A DNA stretch of 64,000 bases from a virus. Below, piece by piece: positions 21,654-30,927 of the stretch. Made by a program: the position numbers and the translations under genes. Each line of letters begins with the position of its first letter. Position 1 is the stretch's first letter. The stretch covers positions 1-64,000 of the IMG/VR virus record IMGVR_UViG_3300023276_000008; one strand, 5' to 3'. Below the pieces are notes generated by a model. It was not told the DNA's origin and did not search any database. It worked only from the letters and a program-made list of their open reading frames with translations.

Positions 21654-22565
21654 TTATACATCTAAAGCACCATCAGTAGTATGTATTAAATACTCTTTAT
21701 TTTCTTCTTCTGTTTCTATTGTAAGCTTGAATGATCTTCTGTCAAGATTATCTTTCAAAAATCTCAAAATACTGTATTCTAAGTAATTCTCTGACTCCTT
21801 TAAAACCTTTATACCCATTGACACTACTGACGTTGACGTGTTATGTTCTTCATCATATGGGTTATATATCCTATCGTCAAGATATAACCTATATGCCTCA
21901 TCACCAAGATAACTCTTGACAATATCTAAAATATCGTCCACTATGGCACTAGATACGTTTTTATAGTATGATACATCAGTAACAGAATAACTTCCATGTG
22001 CCTCATCATTAAGTTCTCCTTCAATTTTGTTATATCTTGGGTTCTTATCAACCTCATTTAATGTATTATCATAACCAACTTTAGAAAGAATAGATCTCTT
22101 ATGTACATCAGACACCATCTCTTCTGCATTAACTACCATATCATAAACAGGCACAGTCATCATCCTAAACATGTCTGGATGTGTTGGGGATAATTGGGGG
22201 GAATTTAATACAGGTTCAGTATTTGATTGTGTTCTAGGTGTTCTTGTTACAGACCCCAGTAATACAGAAGCAGGTTTGAAATACTTACTATCCGTAGTAA
22301 GGTCAGCTAATAATTTACCAAATGGACCACTCTGTAGATTGTCCATATAATATTTAATAGTGAATTCGTCTAGATCTTTTCCATCAGACTCAAGCTTCTC
22401 AAGAAATTCCTTCAGCTTAGTAATTCCCATCTCATACACCTTCTTAAACTCAACAATGAATTCAACATCAACATCTTTAACATCCCATGATTTAGGAATA
22501 TCTAGACGATCCATATCATCTTCAATGCGTACTAAGGCTCTTAATATTTCAACTTTATTTCTCAT
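21654..22565 (-). CDS. Virion-associated protein of tail operon, 303 aa
   Basis: Unrecognised. Mostly helical and acidic, with a polar Pro/Ser/Thr linker near residues 105-130. It is the last gene of the baseplate/tail operon, one base from the hub gene stop, so a baseplate or hub-assembly role is likely by position only. Confidence 0.55.
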   Translation of the reverse strand: MRNKVEILRALVRIEDDMDRLDIPKSWDVKDVDVEFIVEFKKVYEMGITKLKEFLEKLESDGKDLDEFTIKYYMDNLQSGPFGKLLADLTTDSKYFKPASVLLGSVTRTPRTQSNTEPVLNSPQLSPTHPDMFRMMTVPVYDMVVNAEEMVSDVHKRSILSKVGYDNTLNEVDKNPRYNKIEGELNDEAHGSYSVTDVSYYKNVSSAIVDDILDIVKSYLGDEAYRLYLDDRIYNPYDEEHNTSTSVVSMGIKVLKESENYLEYSILRFLKDNLDRRSFKLTIETEEENKEYLIHTTDGALDV

Positions 22566-23908
22566 TATTCTGCGCTATCTGACGGTTTGGATTCGGGGTG
22601 GACATATGTTTTCACACCGACTATATCGGTGGCATAGTTATCATTTGAGTATGTATGTATTACTTCTGTAAGCAACCATCTACCCAATGCTTTATCATCG
22701 AATTTAAATTCCTCTTCACCCTTCTGTGGCACATACGCTGTCGCTCTTGCAACATCAAAAAACTTTCCTGATTGTCTAACTGGGTTGCCCTTCTTCGTGA
22801 AGTTGCAGTTTATGTTGTGGAAGGTCAATATGTTGTTTATTTCTGACTCAACCATTCTCTTACATATAATAAGATCATATGGCATTGTATATGATACGTG
22901 GCGTTTCTTAGATTTCTTATTCTCGGAGATAAATCCAGAAACCTCGCCATCTTGTAGTTTAAATGGTTTCACAAACAATTCTTCCCAATTCTTCTTAATA
23001 TCATCCAATTTGATAATACCTTGTTCGTGGCTACCCAATACTCTATTATATGCATTGATTATCCATTTATGAGTATTCATAATACTCATAAATCCGTGTT
23101 GGGGTGTTGATATGTTGAAGTGTAGTAGATCTGAGTCATACTCCATTGCTGGTGTTGACGATACATCAGGATTCTTACCATACACAAATCCACCTGTACC
23201 ACCCAACCCACCTTGATCACCCCCCAATGAGAAAGCCTCAATAACATTATCTTTATTCTTATCAAACAATTCACTTATCTTTGTGAAATTATATACAGAC
23301 TCTTTTCTATCCCATAATAAAAAACATTTTATATATGTGCTACCCTCTGCAACATAATTCTTCTGTAGTATATCTTCCAACAGATCCATATATGTCCAAT
23401 TTATTGACGGTATGGCAGTGTAGAGTAAGTCGGTCTTCTCAAATGTGCCTTTGTAATCGGGTAGCAATTCATCAAATAGCTCCTCCAATACTTCACCACA
23501 ATATCCTGAAAATGTTCGGTTATATGGTATGGTTTCGTTGAATGGTAAAGACTTCTTATCAGCCAACACAAATGTCTTAGAGCGCACATCAACATTAGCT
23601 GGAGAATATACATTCGACTCATCAAATAGAATGAATGTCTCTTCAATTGTTTCAGTTATATCCTTCTCGTCAGAAGGTTTCATCATAACACTAAACTCAT
23701 CTCTTCCATCACCCCTATATGAATATAATGACTCAAACACATAAAACCCATCAACAAACTGAACTAATCCAGTCTTGAATGGGTTATACATTGAATCTTT
23801 GATAGATAGTGATTTAATTGCCTGATGAGAAACATCTACTTCTCCATCAGGACCAGTTAATTTGAATTCAGTATCAAATGCTACTTCATTTATGAAATGT
23901 GTTGCCAT
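22565..23908 (-). CDS. Baseplate hub protein (gp27-like), 447 aa
   Basis: The C-terminal segment ALGRWLLTEVIHTYSNDNYA followed by TDIVGVKTYV is the characteristic last strand pair of gp27/gpD-type hub proteins, which join tail tube to central spike. A Gly-rich loop (GGDQGGLGGTGGFVYG) lies mid-protein. It overlaps the gp53 gene end and follows gp48/54 and the tape measure, as expected for a hub gene. Length is near T4 gp27 (391). Confidence 0.6.
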   Translation of the reverse strand: MATHFINEVAFDTEFKLTGPDGEVDVSHQAIKSLSIKDSMYNPFKTGLVQFVDGFYVFESLYSYRGDGRDEFSVMMKPSDEKDITETIEETFILFDESNVYSPANVDVRSKTFVLADKKSLPFNETIPYNRTFSGYCGEVLEELFDELLPDYKGTFEKTDLLYTAIPSINWTYMDLLEDILQKNYVAEGSTYIKCFLLWDRKESVYNFTKISELFDKNKDNVIEAFSLGGDQGGLGGTGGFVYGKNPDVSSTPAMEYDSDLLHFNISTPQHGFMSIMNTHKWIINAYNRVLGSHEQGIIKLDDIKKNWEELFVKPFKLQDGEVSGFISENKKSKKRHVSYTMPYDLIICKRMVESEINNILTFHNINCNFTKKGNPVRQSGKFFDVARATAYVPQKGEEEFKFDDKALGRWLLTEVIHTYSNDNYATDIVGVKTYVHPESKPSDSAE

Positions 23909-24306
23909 TAAAAATGCTTGTTATCGTATATTGTTTGATTGGTTATATCCGCATGTATGAGGGATAAATATTCTGGTTTTATATACTTAATTTGTGTGCC
24001 CGATTCAATCAAAAAAGGAGCACCCTCAAATTTGTCTACATTACATAGATATATTACCCACCAGAGCTTTATATCATTATATAATCTATATGCAATAGTT
24101 GGTAGCGCAGTTGGAGCCTTTATTGTTTCCAATTCAATGAATTCCCCATCAATATCACCAAAATCCAATTTATTTAATATATTATAAACATTGAATTCTT
24201 TATCTTCGATTGAATATTTATACACCTTGAATATTCGATCATAATGCGATAGGGACACATTATCTATACCATCTACATCGTTTCTAAATTTTCCTACTTC
24301 TGTCAT
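23908..24306 (-). CDS. gp53: Baseplate wedge protein gp53-like, 132 aa
   Basis: APTALPTIAYRLYNDIKLWW then VIYLCN (residues 65-90) matches the LysM-like signature of the gp53 family, in which a conserved YxxYxDxxLWW stretch is diagnostic. gp53 bridges neighbouring wedges in the baseplate. It is sandwiched between the hub and gp48/54 genes with overlapping starts and stops. Confidence 0.78.
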   Translation of the reverse strand: MTEVGKFRNDVDGIDNVSLSHYDRIFKVYKYSIEDKEFNVYNILNKLDFGDIDGEFIELETIKAPTALPTIAYRLYNDIKLWWVIYLCNVDKFEGAPFLIESGTQIKYIKPEYLSLIHADITNQTIYDNKHF

Positions 24307-25109
24307 TATTTTATGAGGCTTGAATCTTCTGTTATTAGGGGTGTGAACACCATCTGCAATTGATATGCTTCTGGCAATATACCAGAACCTACCATACGCT
24401 GAGTACCTAATCCATTAAGCGAAAAGTTACTGCAATATGCCCAAGGAAGATCTCTATATCCTGGGATTTTGATCTTACATATTCTACTTGGCTCCATAAA
24501 TATAGAAGTCTTTCTAGTTGGTTTATTAATTCTTGCTAACTCTCTCACTAAGTCAATATTTTTATCATATCCTTTAGTTGAGCTAGTGTTTAATAATGTG
24601 AATGTCACTGTTATATCACTTGCCTTTTTTCCAAATTGTTGATATTGAGGTGTCTCTGGATATATAGTTCTACTTTGATCCGATAGACTCTCAAGGGCTG
24701 ATAGATTTTTTGACCTTACTGCTCCAGCAATTACACCACCAAGTTCTCCCATGAATCTAAATTCAGAATGAATATCAGATAACTTATCTCCAATTGCAGC
24801 AAGACCTTGCCCATTACCAACATTTCCCATTAAATTATCACTAAATGAATTTGAATAACTAATGTAGTTTGTGTCAAAGAATGGAAATGTATATGTATCT
24901 TCCTTTTCCGTATCATATAGACTATCATAGAAGGCTTTACCTGCTTCTGTGTTAACACCCTGTTTGATCAGATTCCTAGCCTTTCGAACAACACCCAAAT
25001 CTTTCATTCGATGAAATTGTATGTGAATTTTGGGACAATCCTTCAGTAGTTCAGTATCATTAGTATTGATACACCACGGAAAGTCCTTAATTACGTCAAC
25101 GGTAGCCAT
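24306..25109 (-). CDS. Baseplate tail-tube cap protein (gp48/gp54-like), 267 aa
   Basis: The end of the protein, PGYRDLPWAYCSNFSLNGLG then ILPEAYQLQMVFTPL, matches the 'PWA...L...G......LPEAY...M.F..L' pattern of T4 gp48/gp54, proteins that start the tail tube on the baseplate. The middle is Gly-rich. It has its own late promoter and precedes gp53. Whether it equals gp48 or gp54 cannot be decided. Confidence 0.65.
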   Translation of the reverse strand: MATVDVIKDFPWCINTNDTELLKDCPKIHIQFHRMKDLGVVRKARNLIKQGVNTEAGKAFYDSLYDTEKEDTYTFPFFDTNYISYSNSFSDNLMGNVGNGQGLAAIGDKLSDIHSEFRFMGELGGVIAGAVRSKNLSALESLSDQSRTIYPETPQYQQFGKKASDITVTFTLLNTSSTKGYDKNIDLVRELARINKPTRKTSIFMEPSRICKIKIPGYRDLPWAYCSNFSLNGLGTQRMVGSGILPEAYQLQMVFTPLITEDSSLIK

Positions 25110-25114
25110 ATATT

Positions 25115-25121
25115 TATTTAG
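25115..25121 (-). promoter_or_regulatory. Late promoter CTAAATA
   Basis: Five bases before the ATG at 25109 of the tube-cap gene; overlaps the end of the tape-measure gene. Confidence 0.8.
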
Positions 25122-26989
25122 TAACTGTAAGGGCTGTTGGAATAACTATCTCTATTATTATTGGCAGCTAATTGAGCCACATTAGATTCCTTTGGTGCTG
25201 GGAGAGACATTGGAACAATTGCTGCACCACCACCACTATTTTCTTTTTCTGCAATTATTTTAGTATATTGTAATAATATATTCATCTGCTCAATTTGCTT
25301 CATTAAAATCTTATTGGTTCTTTGTACATGGACTACAGCATTACCACCTTTAGCACCTTCCATAACTTGTTGAAATGCTCCCCCTGTCTTCATACCAACA
25401 ACTTCATCTTTATTGCTGAAGGGATATACATTATCTCCTTTAACAATAAAGTCTTGCATCTCTTTCTTAGGAGTAGCCATCTTAGATATTACATGTGAAC
25501 CAAACCCACTAACCATTTTTTTAGATAAAAAGTTATTAACCAACATACCACCAGCTTTTTTGCCAGCGATGTCGCCAAATACCCCACCTAGAATAGCACC
25601 AATGGCGTTACCTGCCACTGGAACCACTGAGCCTAATGCTCCACCCAACACAGCACCCAAACCTGCTCCAGCTATACCAGTCACACCCTTAACAACTCTA
25701 GTACCTGCTCTCAGATTCAGTTGCTTAGTATCAATTTCGCCATTTGCGTGTTGTTGCTTTAGTTTCTTTAAATCATTGTGAGTTAATAAGCTTTCAATTA
25801 AAGTCCCTATTAATGGCACACGTCTAGCAATACCACCTAAAAGTTTTGATGGATTTTTTGATACAACACCAAGTGCCTTTTTAAATAATTTCTGCGCAGG
25901 ACCAAATGCCATCTTTCCAACTGATTTAACACCTTTTACTGCCGCCCCACCAACTACCTTTATGCCTTTTGCTGCTGTCCCACCAACTGCCTTAGCAGTA
26001 GACATAGCTTTACCACCAACTGCCTTAGCAGTAGACATAGCTTTACCACCAACTGCCTTAGCAGCGTTCCAAACACCCTTCGCTGGGTTCTTCACAAACT
26101 CAACAGCCCTTTTTACAACCTTCTCAGCTTTATCTTTAAGACCTATAATAGAATCAATAATCCCATTAATAACCTTACCAATACTACCAGTGAGCTTGCC
26201 AATAGATTTTACCAATGCTGTTGCAGAAGGTAATTTTCCCAATACTTTGGCAACCACTGCACCTATCTTCTTACCTAGACTAATAATTTTACCAACAACT
26301 TTATTGAAAATACCTTTAATGGTTTTCCATAACGATGCTATCTTCTCTCCTATAACTTTGAGATATGGTTTTGCCCATTCTGAGATTCTTCCGAATATTT
26401 TGGCAACAAATTTACCAAATCTCTTCATGAATCCCCATATCTTGGTGAATACCTTAACTAACACATCCTTAATCTTAGTAAACACTGTTTTAAGTGTACT
26501 GGATATAGACTTAGCCATTTTGATAATTGACTTACCAAGTTTACTGTTCTTAAAGATCTTCCAGACCTTTTTAGCCATTGGTATAATCTTTCCAGATACA
26601 GCCATTAATGCAGCTATGATTGAACCAAGACCTAATCCTTGGGCGACATCTTTCACCACACCACCAACCTTACCACTTCCTTTAGAGGTAGATTTCTTTT
26701 TAGTAGTTTTAGCTTTGAGGAATGTATCCTTTTGGGACTTCTTCATCATGTCCACATATTTTGCAGCAAATATATCCGCAACAACAGCTATATCAGTCTT
26801 ATCACGACTCGATATGGATTTTCTACCCTTCTTTGTATCAAAGGAACTTCCCTCACTACTTTTTACAATATTTTTGTCTACAAGTTTAGACCCACCAGAG
26901 CTATCTGAGTCTTTATATGCCTCAGACAACTTCTCAGTAGCCTGTGTTTGTCCTTGCAACACTTCAAGTAATTTAGCAGTAATGTCCAT
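25118..26989 (-). CDS. Tail tape measure protein, 623 aa
   Basis: Long, basic, helix-rich and hydrophobic protein (Lys/Gly/Val/Ala), with a K-rich linker near 90-105, many amphipathic helices, three copies of an 11-residue KAVGGKAMSTA repeat near 305-340, a Gly/Ala-rich glycine-zipper region near 425-470, and a final coiled-coil helix. Size is close to T4 gp29 (590), so a tail of T4-like length is expected. It lies between the gp26-like chaperone and tube-cap genes. Confidence 0.75.
   Translation of the reverse strand: MDITAKLLEVLQGQTQATEKLSEAYKDSDSSGGSKLVDKNIVKSSEGSSFDTKKGRKSISSRDKTDIAVVADIFAAKYVDMMKKSQKDTFLKAKTTKKKSTSKGSGKVGGVVKDVAQGLGLGSIIAALMAVSGKIIPMAKKVWKIFKNSKLGKSIIKMAKSISSTLKTVFTKIKDVLVKVFTKIWGFMKRFGKFVAKIFGRISEWAKPYLKVIGEKIASLWKTIKGIFNKVVGKIISLGKKIGAVVAKVLGKLPSATALVKSIGKLTGSIGKVINGIIDSIIGLKDKAEKVVKRAVEFVKNPAKGVWNAAKAVGGKAMSTAKAVGGKAMSTAKAVGGTAAKGIKVVGGAAVKGVKSVGKMAFGPAQKLFKKALGVVSKNPSKLLGGIARRVPLIGTLIESLLTHNDLKKLKQQHANGEIDTKQLNLRAGTRVVKGVTGIAGAGLGAVLGGALGSVVPVAGNAIGAILGGVFGDIAGKKAGGMLVNNFLSKKMVSGFGSHVISKMATPKKEMQDFIVKGDNVYPFSNKDEVVGMKTGGAFQQVMEGAKGGNAVVHVQRTNKILMKQIEQMNILLQYTKIIAEKENSGGGAAIVPMSLPAPKESNVAQLAANNNRDSYSNSPYSY
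25980..26065. repeat. 33-bp tandem repeats within tape-measure gene
   Basis: About two and a half perfect 33-base copies encode 11-residue KAVGGKAMSTA units. Such in-frame repeats can change tail length by slippage. Confidence 0.85.
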
Positions 26990-26995
26990 TACTTG

Positions 26996-27002
26996 TATTT
27001 AG
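26996..27002 (-). promoter_or_regulatory. Late promoter CTAAATA
   Basis: Six bases before the tape-measure ATG at 26989. Confidence 0.8.
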
Positions 27003-27004
27003 TA

Positions 27005-27730
27005 TTAATCCTCTCGTTCGAAGAATAATGTCTCAAAATCAACTAACTTGCCCTTAACAGTAAGGAGCTTTTCATCATAATCACGAATAGTGGACACAAA
27101 TTCATGTATATCATCAGTGACAGAGGATGGTAGAGTTTCTATAATTTTCATAGTAGTATCAATTGGAATCTCATCGATGATAATATCTTCTCCATTGAAT
27201 GTGATGCTCTCTACAAATTTAGGTAATTCATATGCTAGAATGATACCAGTACATTTACCAATATCATCTTCCCCAACTTTATCAAACTCACGAATGGAAG
27301 ATTTGTGATATCTAACATCAGTATCTAGTGTGGGAATTCTGAGTTTGATCTCATATGCATCATATTCGAGAGTTTGTGGTTCAATAACAGCTTTTGAAAA
27401 ATTATCTCGCAATGCTCCAAGAGTAACTTCCTCGTCTACCTTAAAGTCTGCCCCCTTCTCAATAAGTTTCATCTGGATTACAATAGGAATCCTATCAAGG
27501 ATTGTAATATTGCTCGTACTTCCAGTAACATTTTCTTGAATGAGTTTATCAACTTCTAACATGAATTTGTTAATAGATGTGATCCCTTCAAGTGTGCTGG
27601 TTACAAGAGTCTTCTGCTGTCCAAATGAAATTTGGCTCACCTCTAAGCTATCTGAATAATTGCATTCGAATGTGGATGTGGCAACATCTTGCTTGATTGT
27701 TGCTAGGAACTGTTTAACTGTATCGCTCAT
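27005..27730 (-). CDS. Baseplate assembly protein (gp26-like), 241 aa
   Basis: N-terminal pattern FECNYSDSLEVSQISFGQQK then TLV (a beta pair followed by QQK) resembles the 'LPSxGxxVxFxPFxVKQEKxLL' start of the T4 gp26/baseplate family, thought to act as assembly chaperones. The start at 27730 follows the upstream stop by four bases; a longer frame from 27769 would overlap it. It is directly upstream of the tape measure, where tape-measure chaperones usually lie. Confidence 0.55.
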   Translation of the reverse strand: MSDTVKQFLATIKQDVATSTFECNYSDSLEVSQISFGQQKTLVTSTLEGITSINKFMLEVDKLIQENVTGSTSNITILDRIPIVIQMKLIEKGADFKVDEEVTLGALRDNFSKAVIEPQTLEYDAYEIKLRIPTLDTDVRYHKSSIREFDKVGEDDIGKCTGIILAYELPKFVESITFNGEDIIIDEIPIDTTMKIIETLPSSVTDDIHEFVSTIRDYDEKLLTVKGKLVDFETLFFERED

Positions 27731-27734
27731 AGTA

Positions 27735-28499
27735 TTATATAGTTGAATTGGTCTGTGTTGCAAGCTCATTTTCCCTATCTGACAGTATAATATCCAATTC
27801 TCTTGGAGTTCTAGTCATGACATAATTGGAGTCAGGCATTTGTTTTGATATTCCATATACAATGGACGCTAGGCTCTGATAATCATATATATTGAATATT
27901 GGTACAATAAATTCAAATATGTCATTTGTATATGGGTTGATTGTTTGGGACTCGATTTGAGGGTGATTAAAAACAACACATTTACTCACTTCTTGTGTTA
28001 TATAATTGTCGATGGATCTGATAACATCTGATGGTATTGCGTCAACTGAGGTTATATCTTCTCTACCAATCTTCTTGGATTCATTATCTTCTAAATGGAT
28101 GCTTTCTATAGCATCTCTATATACCTCATCAACATTGTCGCTATATAATGTATCTGCTGGTTTGATGGTGTACACATATCCTGAATGGATTATAGTAGTT
28201 GAATAGTCATCAGATATGTGTTCCTTTAAATTGTTGAGTATTAACGATATAAGAACCTTCTTTTGTGTTCCTGTCACTGACACCATGTTGATACTGTGGT
28301 CGATGAAATCACTTGCTCCTTTCAACAGGGCATATAACTTCTTCATCTTAGTATCACATCCAAATAGCTTGTCTTCCAGATACTCTACAATCATTGGATA
28401 ACAACTATCTTCGTATAGTAGACTAAGGTTCCTACAGTCTGTGAGAGTAAATTCCTCCATACCAAATACCTCCCCATTTATAATTGTAACACTCTTCAT
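27735..28499 (-). CDS. Tail assembly protein, unassigned, 254 aa
   Basis: Unrecognised, acidic and helical (FTLTDCRNLSLLYEDS; QKKVLISLILNNLKEH). It starts immediately after the tube-like gene stop (TAATATG) and precedes the gp26-like gene, the position of tape-measure chaperones (T4 gp51/gp26 type). The start at 28499 avoids overlapping the upstream gene. Confidence 0.5.
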   Translation of the reverse strand: MKSVTIINGEVFGMEEFTLTDCRNLSLLYEDSCYPMIVEYLEDKLFGCDTKMKKLYALLKGASDFIDHSINMVSVTGTQKKVLISLILNNLKEHISDDYSTTIIHSGYVYTIKPADTLYSDNVDEVYRDAIESIHLEDNESKKIGREDITSVDAIPSDVIRSIDNYITQEVSKCVVFNHPQIESQTINPYTNDIFEFIVPIFNIYDYQSLASIVYGISKQMPDSNYVMTRTPRELDIILSDRENELATQTNSTI

Positions 28500-28500
28500 A

Positions 28501-29100
28501 TTAATACACTGAGTAATTTTCGTAACCAAAGGTGACTGATTTTATGCGCAGTGTGGAATCGTCGGTATCATAGTTCAATGACTGTGCTTCTACAGCATGA
28601 GGAAACACTCCTGTGTATTTAAAAGTCTTACGAAGACCTCCATTGGTATTATATTGTTTAATAACAACATCTCCTTTGAGATCGTTGTCTGTAATCAACC
28701 CCTTGCGTCCAATAGCAATTGTCCATAGTCTAAAATAAGTATCAACAATATCTACTTCAGTCTCAATGAAGTTTATAGCTAAACTCATAAATCCAGTACT
28801 TCGTTGGGCAAGACCATATCCTGCTAAATATCCACCAGAATTTCCATTTGGAGATACTTCGAATGCTGATACATCAATTTGTTCTTCTGGTATATTAACA
28901 GATTGCGCCAAATACCTAGAACTGGATGACACTGAGCCGCCATTAAACACTCCAGCTTGTCCATACATAGGAGGGACGAGATTGGATGTAATATTTGGAG
29001 CTTTTATAAAGGTGACTTCAAATAATGATTCTAGGGGGATGAAGAAGGATGGATCATTACTGAATCTATCTAAAAACTGTTGTGCGCTCGGAGTTGACAT
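28501..29100 (-). CDS. Tail-tube-fold protein, 199 aa
   Basis: The C-terminal half reads FKYTGVFPHAVEAQSLNYDT then IKSVTFGYENYSV, the 'Y.g.fP..i....l......v.F.Y' ending typical of gp19-type tube proteins. The first half has a Gly/Ser-rich loop. It lies between the tube gene and the assembly genes and has its own late promoter, which also fixes the ATG. Possibly a tube initiator or terminator, or a gp54-type partner. Confidence 0.5.
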   Translation of the reverse strand: MSTPSAQQFLDRFSNDPSFFIPLESLFEVTFIKAPNITSNLVPPMYGQAGVFNGGSVSSSSRYLAQSVNIPEEQIDVSAFEVSPNGNSGGYLAGYGLAQRSTGFMSLAINFIETEVDIVDTYFRLWTIAIGRKGLITDNDLKGDVVIKQYNTNGGLRKTFKYTGVFPHAVEAQSLNYDTDDSTLRIKSVTFGYENYSVY

Positions 29101-29106
29101 CAATTC

Positions 29107-29113
29107 TATTTAG
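29107..29113 (-). promoter_or_regulatory. Late promoter CTAAATA
   Basis: Six bases before the ATG at 29100. Confidence 0.8.
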
Positions 29114-29124
29114 TGGGGCAGTAT

Positions 29125-29161
29125 AAAAAAGGGAAGAGTAATATTGCTATTACCCTCCCCT
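29125..29161 (-). terminator. Rho-independent terminator after tail tube gene
   Basis: On the minus strand a 13-bp stem (with two G-U pairs) closes a four-base loop and is followed by six Ts. It ends the tube transcript just before the next late promoter. Confidence 0.88.
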
Positions 29162-29186
29162 TTATGCATCGCGCTGTGTTAAAATC

Positions 29187-29720
29187 TTATGAAAAGTCTT
29201 CGTAGAAGTGATATGCGAATGTACATGGGAAGTTTTTAATCTCACCTGTACCATCAGCAATTTGATAATCGATCTCACCTACGTTACGAATACCAACACC
29301 GATAAGCTTAATTGTCTCGACAGTAGCTAGTTCTTTATCAATGACCTCTAGGATCATATAACTATCTCTACCAGCCATACCGTATTCACCAGTTGTTGTT
29401 TCGTTATTAAATACTGCTCTTGATGCACCTTCGAGTTTCCTACGAAGATCCATTTGTTCATCTACATAGAACTCAATCGTATATGCTTCAGAATTTGGGT
29501 ATGAGGAAGAACCTGCTACGTTGAAGTTCTGTCCTGCGTAGTTAGCGTTCTTGTTTGAGATCTCTCTAGCTGGAAGTGCTGCACTTCTTGCATAGATTAG
29601 GTCATCTTCTCCAGAGAATGATGCACCTTCGATAACAATTTGCTTTACTCGAAAGTGGAAATCGCGTGAGAATTGCTTCATGACGGCTTGGTTGAAAAAG
29701 TTTTCGATAGTCGTTGCCAT
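29187..29720 (-). CDS. gp19: Tail tube protein (gp19-like), 177 aa
   Basis: Size and motif order fit T4-like gp19: ENFFNQAVMKQFSRDFHFRV at the start, AALPAREISN in the loop region, YTIEFYVDEQMDLRRKLE in the middle, and a final beta strand NFPCTFAYHFYEDF. It stacks as hexameric rings inside the sheath. It has a late promoter and its own terminator, consistent with the very high level needed for a tube protein. Confidence 0.82.
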   Translation of the reverse strand: MATTIENFFNQAVMKQFSRDFHFRVKQIVIEGASFSGEDDLIYARSAALPAREISNKNANYAGQNFNVAGSSSYPNSEAYTIEFYVDEQMDLRRKLEGASRAVFNNETTTGEYGMAGRDSYMILEVIDKELATVETIKLIGVGIRNVGEIDYQIADGTGEIKNFPCTFAYHFYEDFS

Positions 29721-29724
29721 ACAC

Positions 29725-30582
29725 TTATTTAGCTATTAGGTTGGATATTTTATCATAAATATCACGATAAGATTCATTATATTTTAATATAAGTAAATTC
29801 TTTTTATATATACAACAATATTGGCGTTTGAGTGAGTCATTCTCCATCTGCCTATGAAATGAAGATATTCCCCCAAAAAACTCAATTGGTTCATAATGTT
29901 GTCTTCCGTTATATTCTATGCATATATTATAGTCTGGTATGTAGAAATCAAATCTAAGAAGTCTTTCATTTCTACAATCCTTGAAGGTGTATTCTTCTAT
30001 ATAATCAATATCAATAGAATTTAAAATATTTCTTACCAATAATTCTCCATTTGATTTAGTATCACATCCACAGGTGGTTCTCTTATCATATAATACGTGA
30101 TGCATCAACCTACCAAATTTATTACCACATTTACATTGGAATGTGTGAGATTTATGAGATCCTTTATAATCATCTACAAGAGATACGTTTAACTTTTCTA
30201 ATCTTTCATGAATATCATTTATATTCTTCAAACACCCACATGATGATACTTCACCAGACCAAATATTATTTATTTTAGATTCGAATTCAACACCACAAAA
30301 ACACATAAACTTATGGCTATTTTTACTTTGAGTATATGGAGATAGTAATATTATACCAATATCCAATGTTTTGCCTTCGGCATCTTTTTGTGTAATGGTA
30401 TTGACACACCCACATGATGTAGTATGACCATTCCATATACTACTTATTCTAGAACTAAATACCGCACCACAATGACATTGAATGTCATGGATATTCTTAC
30501 TAGAAGTGTATTTAGATATTAACTCAAACCCTAGATTTTCGCATCTATTTTTTGCAATATCTTGTGTAATTATTTTACCCAT
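29725..30582 (-). CDS. Homing endonuclease with CxCG repeats and Vsr/EDxHD-like domain, 285 aa
   Basis: Three repeated zinc-like units (IQCHCGAVF..TTSCGC, FMCFCGVEF..VSSCGC, FQCKCGNKF..TTCGC) are followed by a nuclease domain with SNGELLVRNIL, LRFDFYIPDY and IEYNGRQHYEP, the Glu/Asp/Gln-His arrangement of EDxHD/Vsr-like enzymes. It is inserted between the tail tube gene and a small late gene. A CTAAATA motif lies 13 bases upstream; an out-of-frame ATG between motif and start suggests that the insertion displaced a former gene start. Confidence 0.8.
   Translation of the reverse strand: MGKIITQDIAKNRCENLGFELISKYTSSKNIHDIQCHCGAVFSSRISSIWNGHTTSCGCVNTITQKDAEGKTLDIGIILLSPYTQSKNSHKFMCFCGVEFESKINNIWSGEVSSCGCLKNINDIHERLEKLNVSLVDDYKGSHKSHTFQCKCGNKFGRLMHHVLYDKRTTCGCDTKSNGELLVRNILNSIDIDYIEEYTFKDCRNERLLRFDFYIPDYNICIEYNGRQHYEPIEFFGGISSFHRQMENDSLKRQYCCIYKKNLLILKYNESYRDIYDKISNLIAK
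29726..29732 (-). promoter_or_regulatory. Late promoter CTAAATA
   Basis: Five bases before the tail tube ATG at 29720; overlaps the 3' end of the endonuclease gene. Confidence 0.85.
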
Positions 30583-30595
30583 CGAGCCATATACT

Positions 30596-30602
30596 TATTT
30601 AG
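30596..30602 (-). promoter_or_regulatory. Late promoter CTAAATA
   Basis: Thirteen bases before the endonuclease start. An ATG exactly five bases downstream opens a frame that closes after seven codons, possibly the relic of an ancestral start. Confidence 0.6.
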
Positions 30603-30622
30603 TTATTGGTCATGTATTATTA

Positions 30623-30904
30623 CTAAGCTTCAGGCACATTACCTACATCACCTTGCATCATAGCTTGGAAATCTGCATAGTCTTCAACAATGTCTGTGCC
30701 AAAGTTATATACTGCTATATCTTTCTTCCCCGATTCATCAGTATTCCAGATATATAGATACCAATTATCCCTATGTTTAAATGGTGCTTCACCAGTCATT
30801 AGTTCATGAGGATATTCAAAACCTTTATCCCAACCATGAGGTGCTTCCATTGAAGACTCTACTAGTAGAGACATGGCTTGTTTGTTTTTGTCATATTTGT
30901 TCAT
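30623..30904 (-). CDS. Small late protein, 93 aa
   Basis: Unrecognised. Contains AMSLLVESSMEAP near the start, similar to the LxE-type prohead-protease site found in other late proteins here, then a Trp-rich acidic region (DNWYLYIWNTDESG). Late promoter eight bases upstream. Possibly an internal head or virion protein. Confidence 0.58.
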   Translation of the reverse strand: MNKYDKNKQAMSLLVESSMEAPHGWDKGFEYPHELMTGEAPFKHRDNWYLYIWNTDESGKKDIAVYNFGTDIVEDYADFQAMMQGDVGNVPEA

Positions 30905-30912
30905 CTTAATGA

Positions 30913-30919
30913 TATTTAG
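30913..30919 (-). promoter_or_regulatory. Late promoter CTAAATA
   Basis: Eight bases before the ATG at 30904. Confidence 0.7.
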
Positions 30920-30927
30920 TGTTTATG

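Noticed and set aside
25962-27002. Long plus-strand open frame (346 codons) opposite the tape-measure gene
   Set aside because: It mirrors the Lys/Gly/Val-rich minus gene codon by codon, is Pro/Ile/Thr/Leu-rich nonsense, and has no promoter. The tape measure has a late promoter, expected size and operon context.
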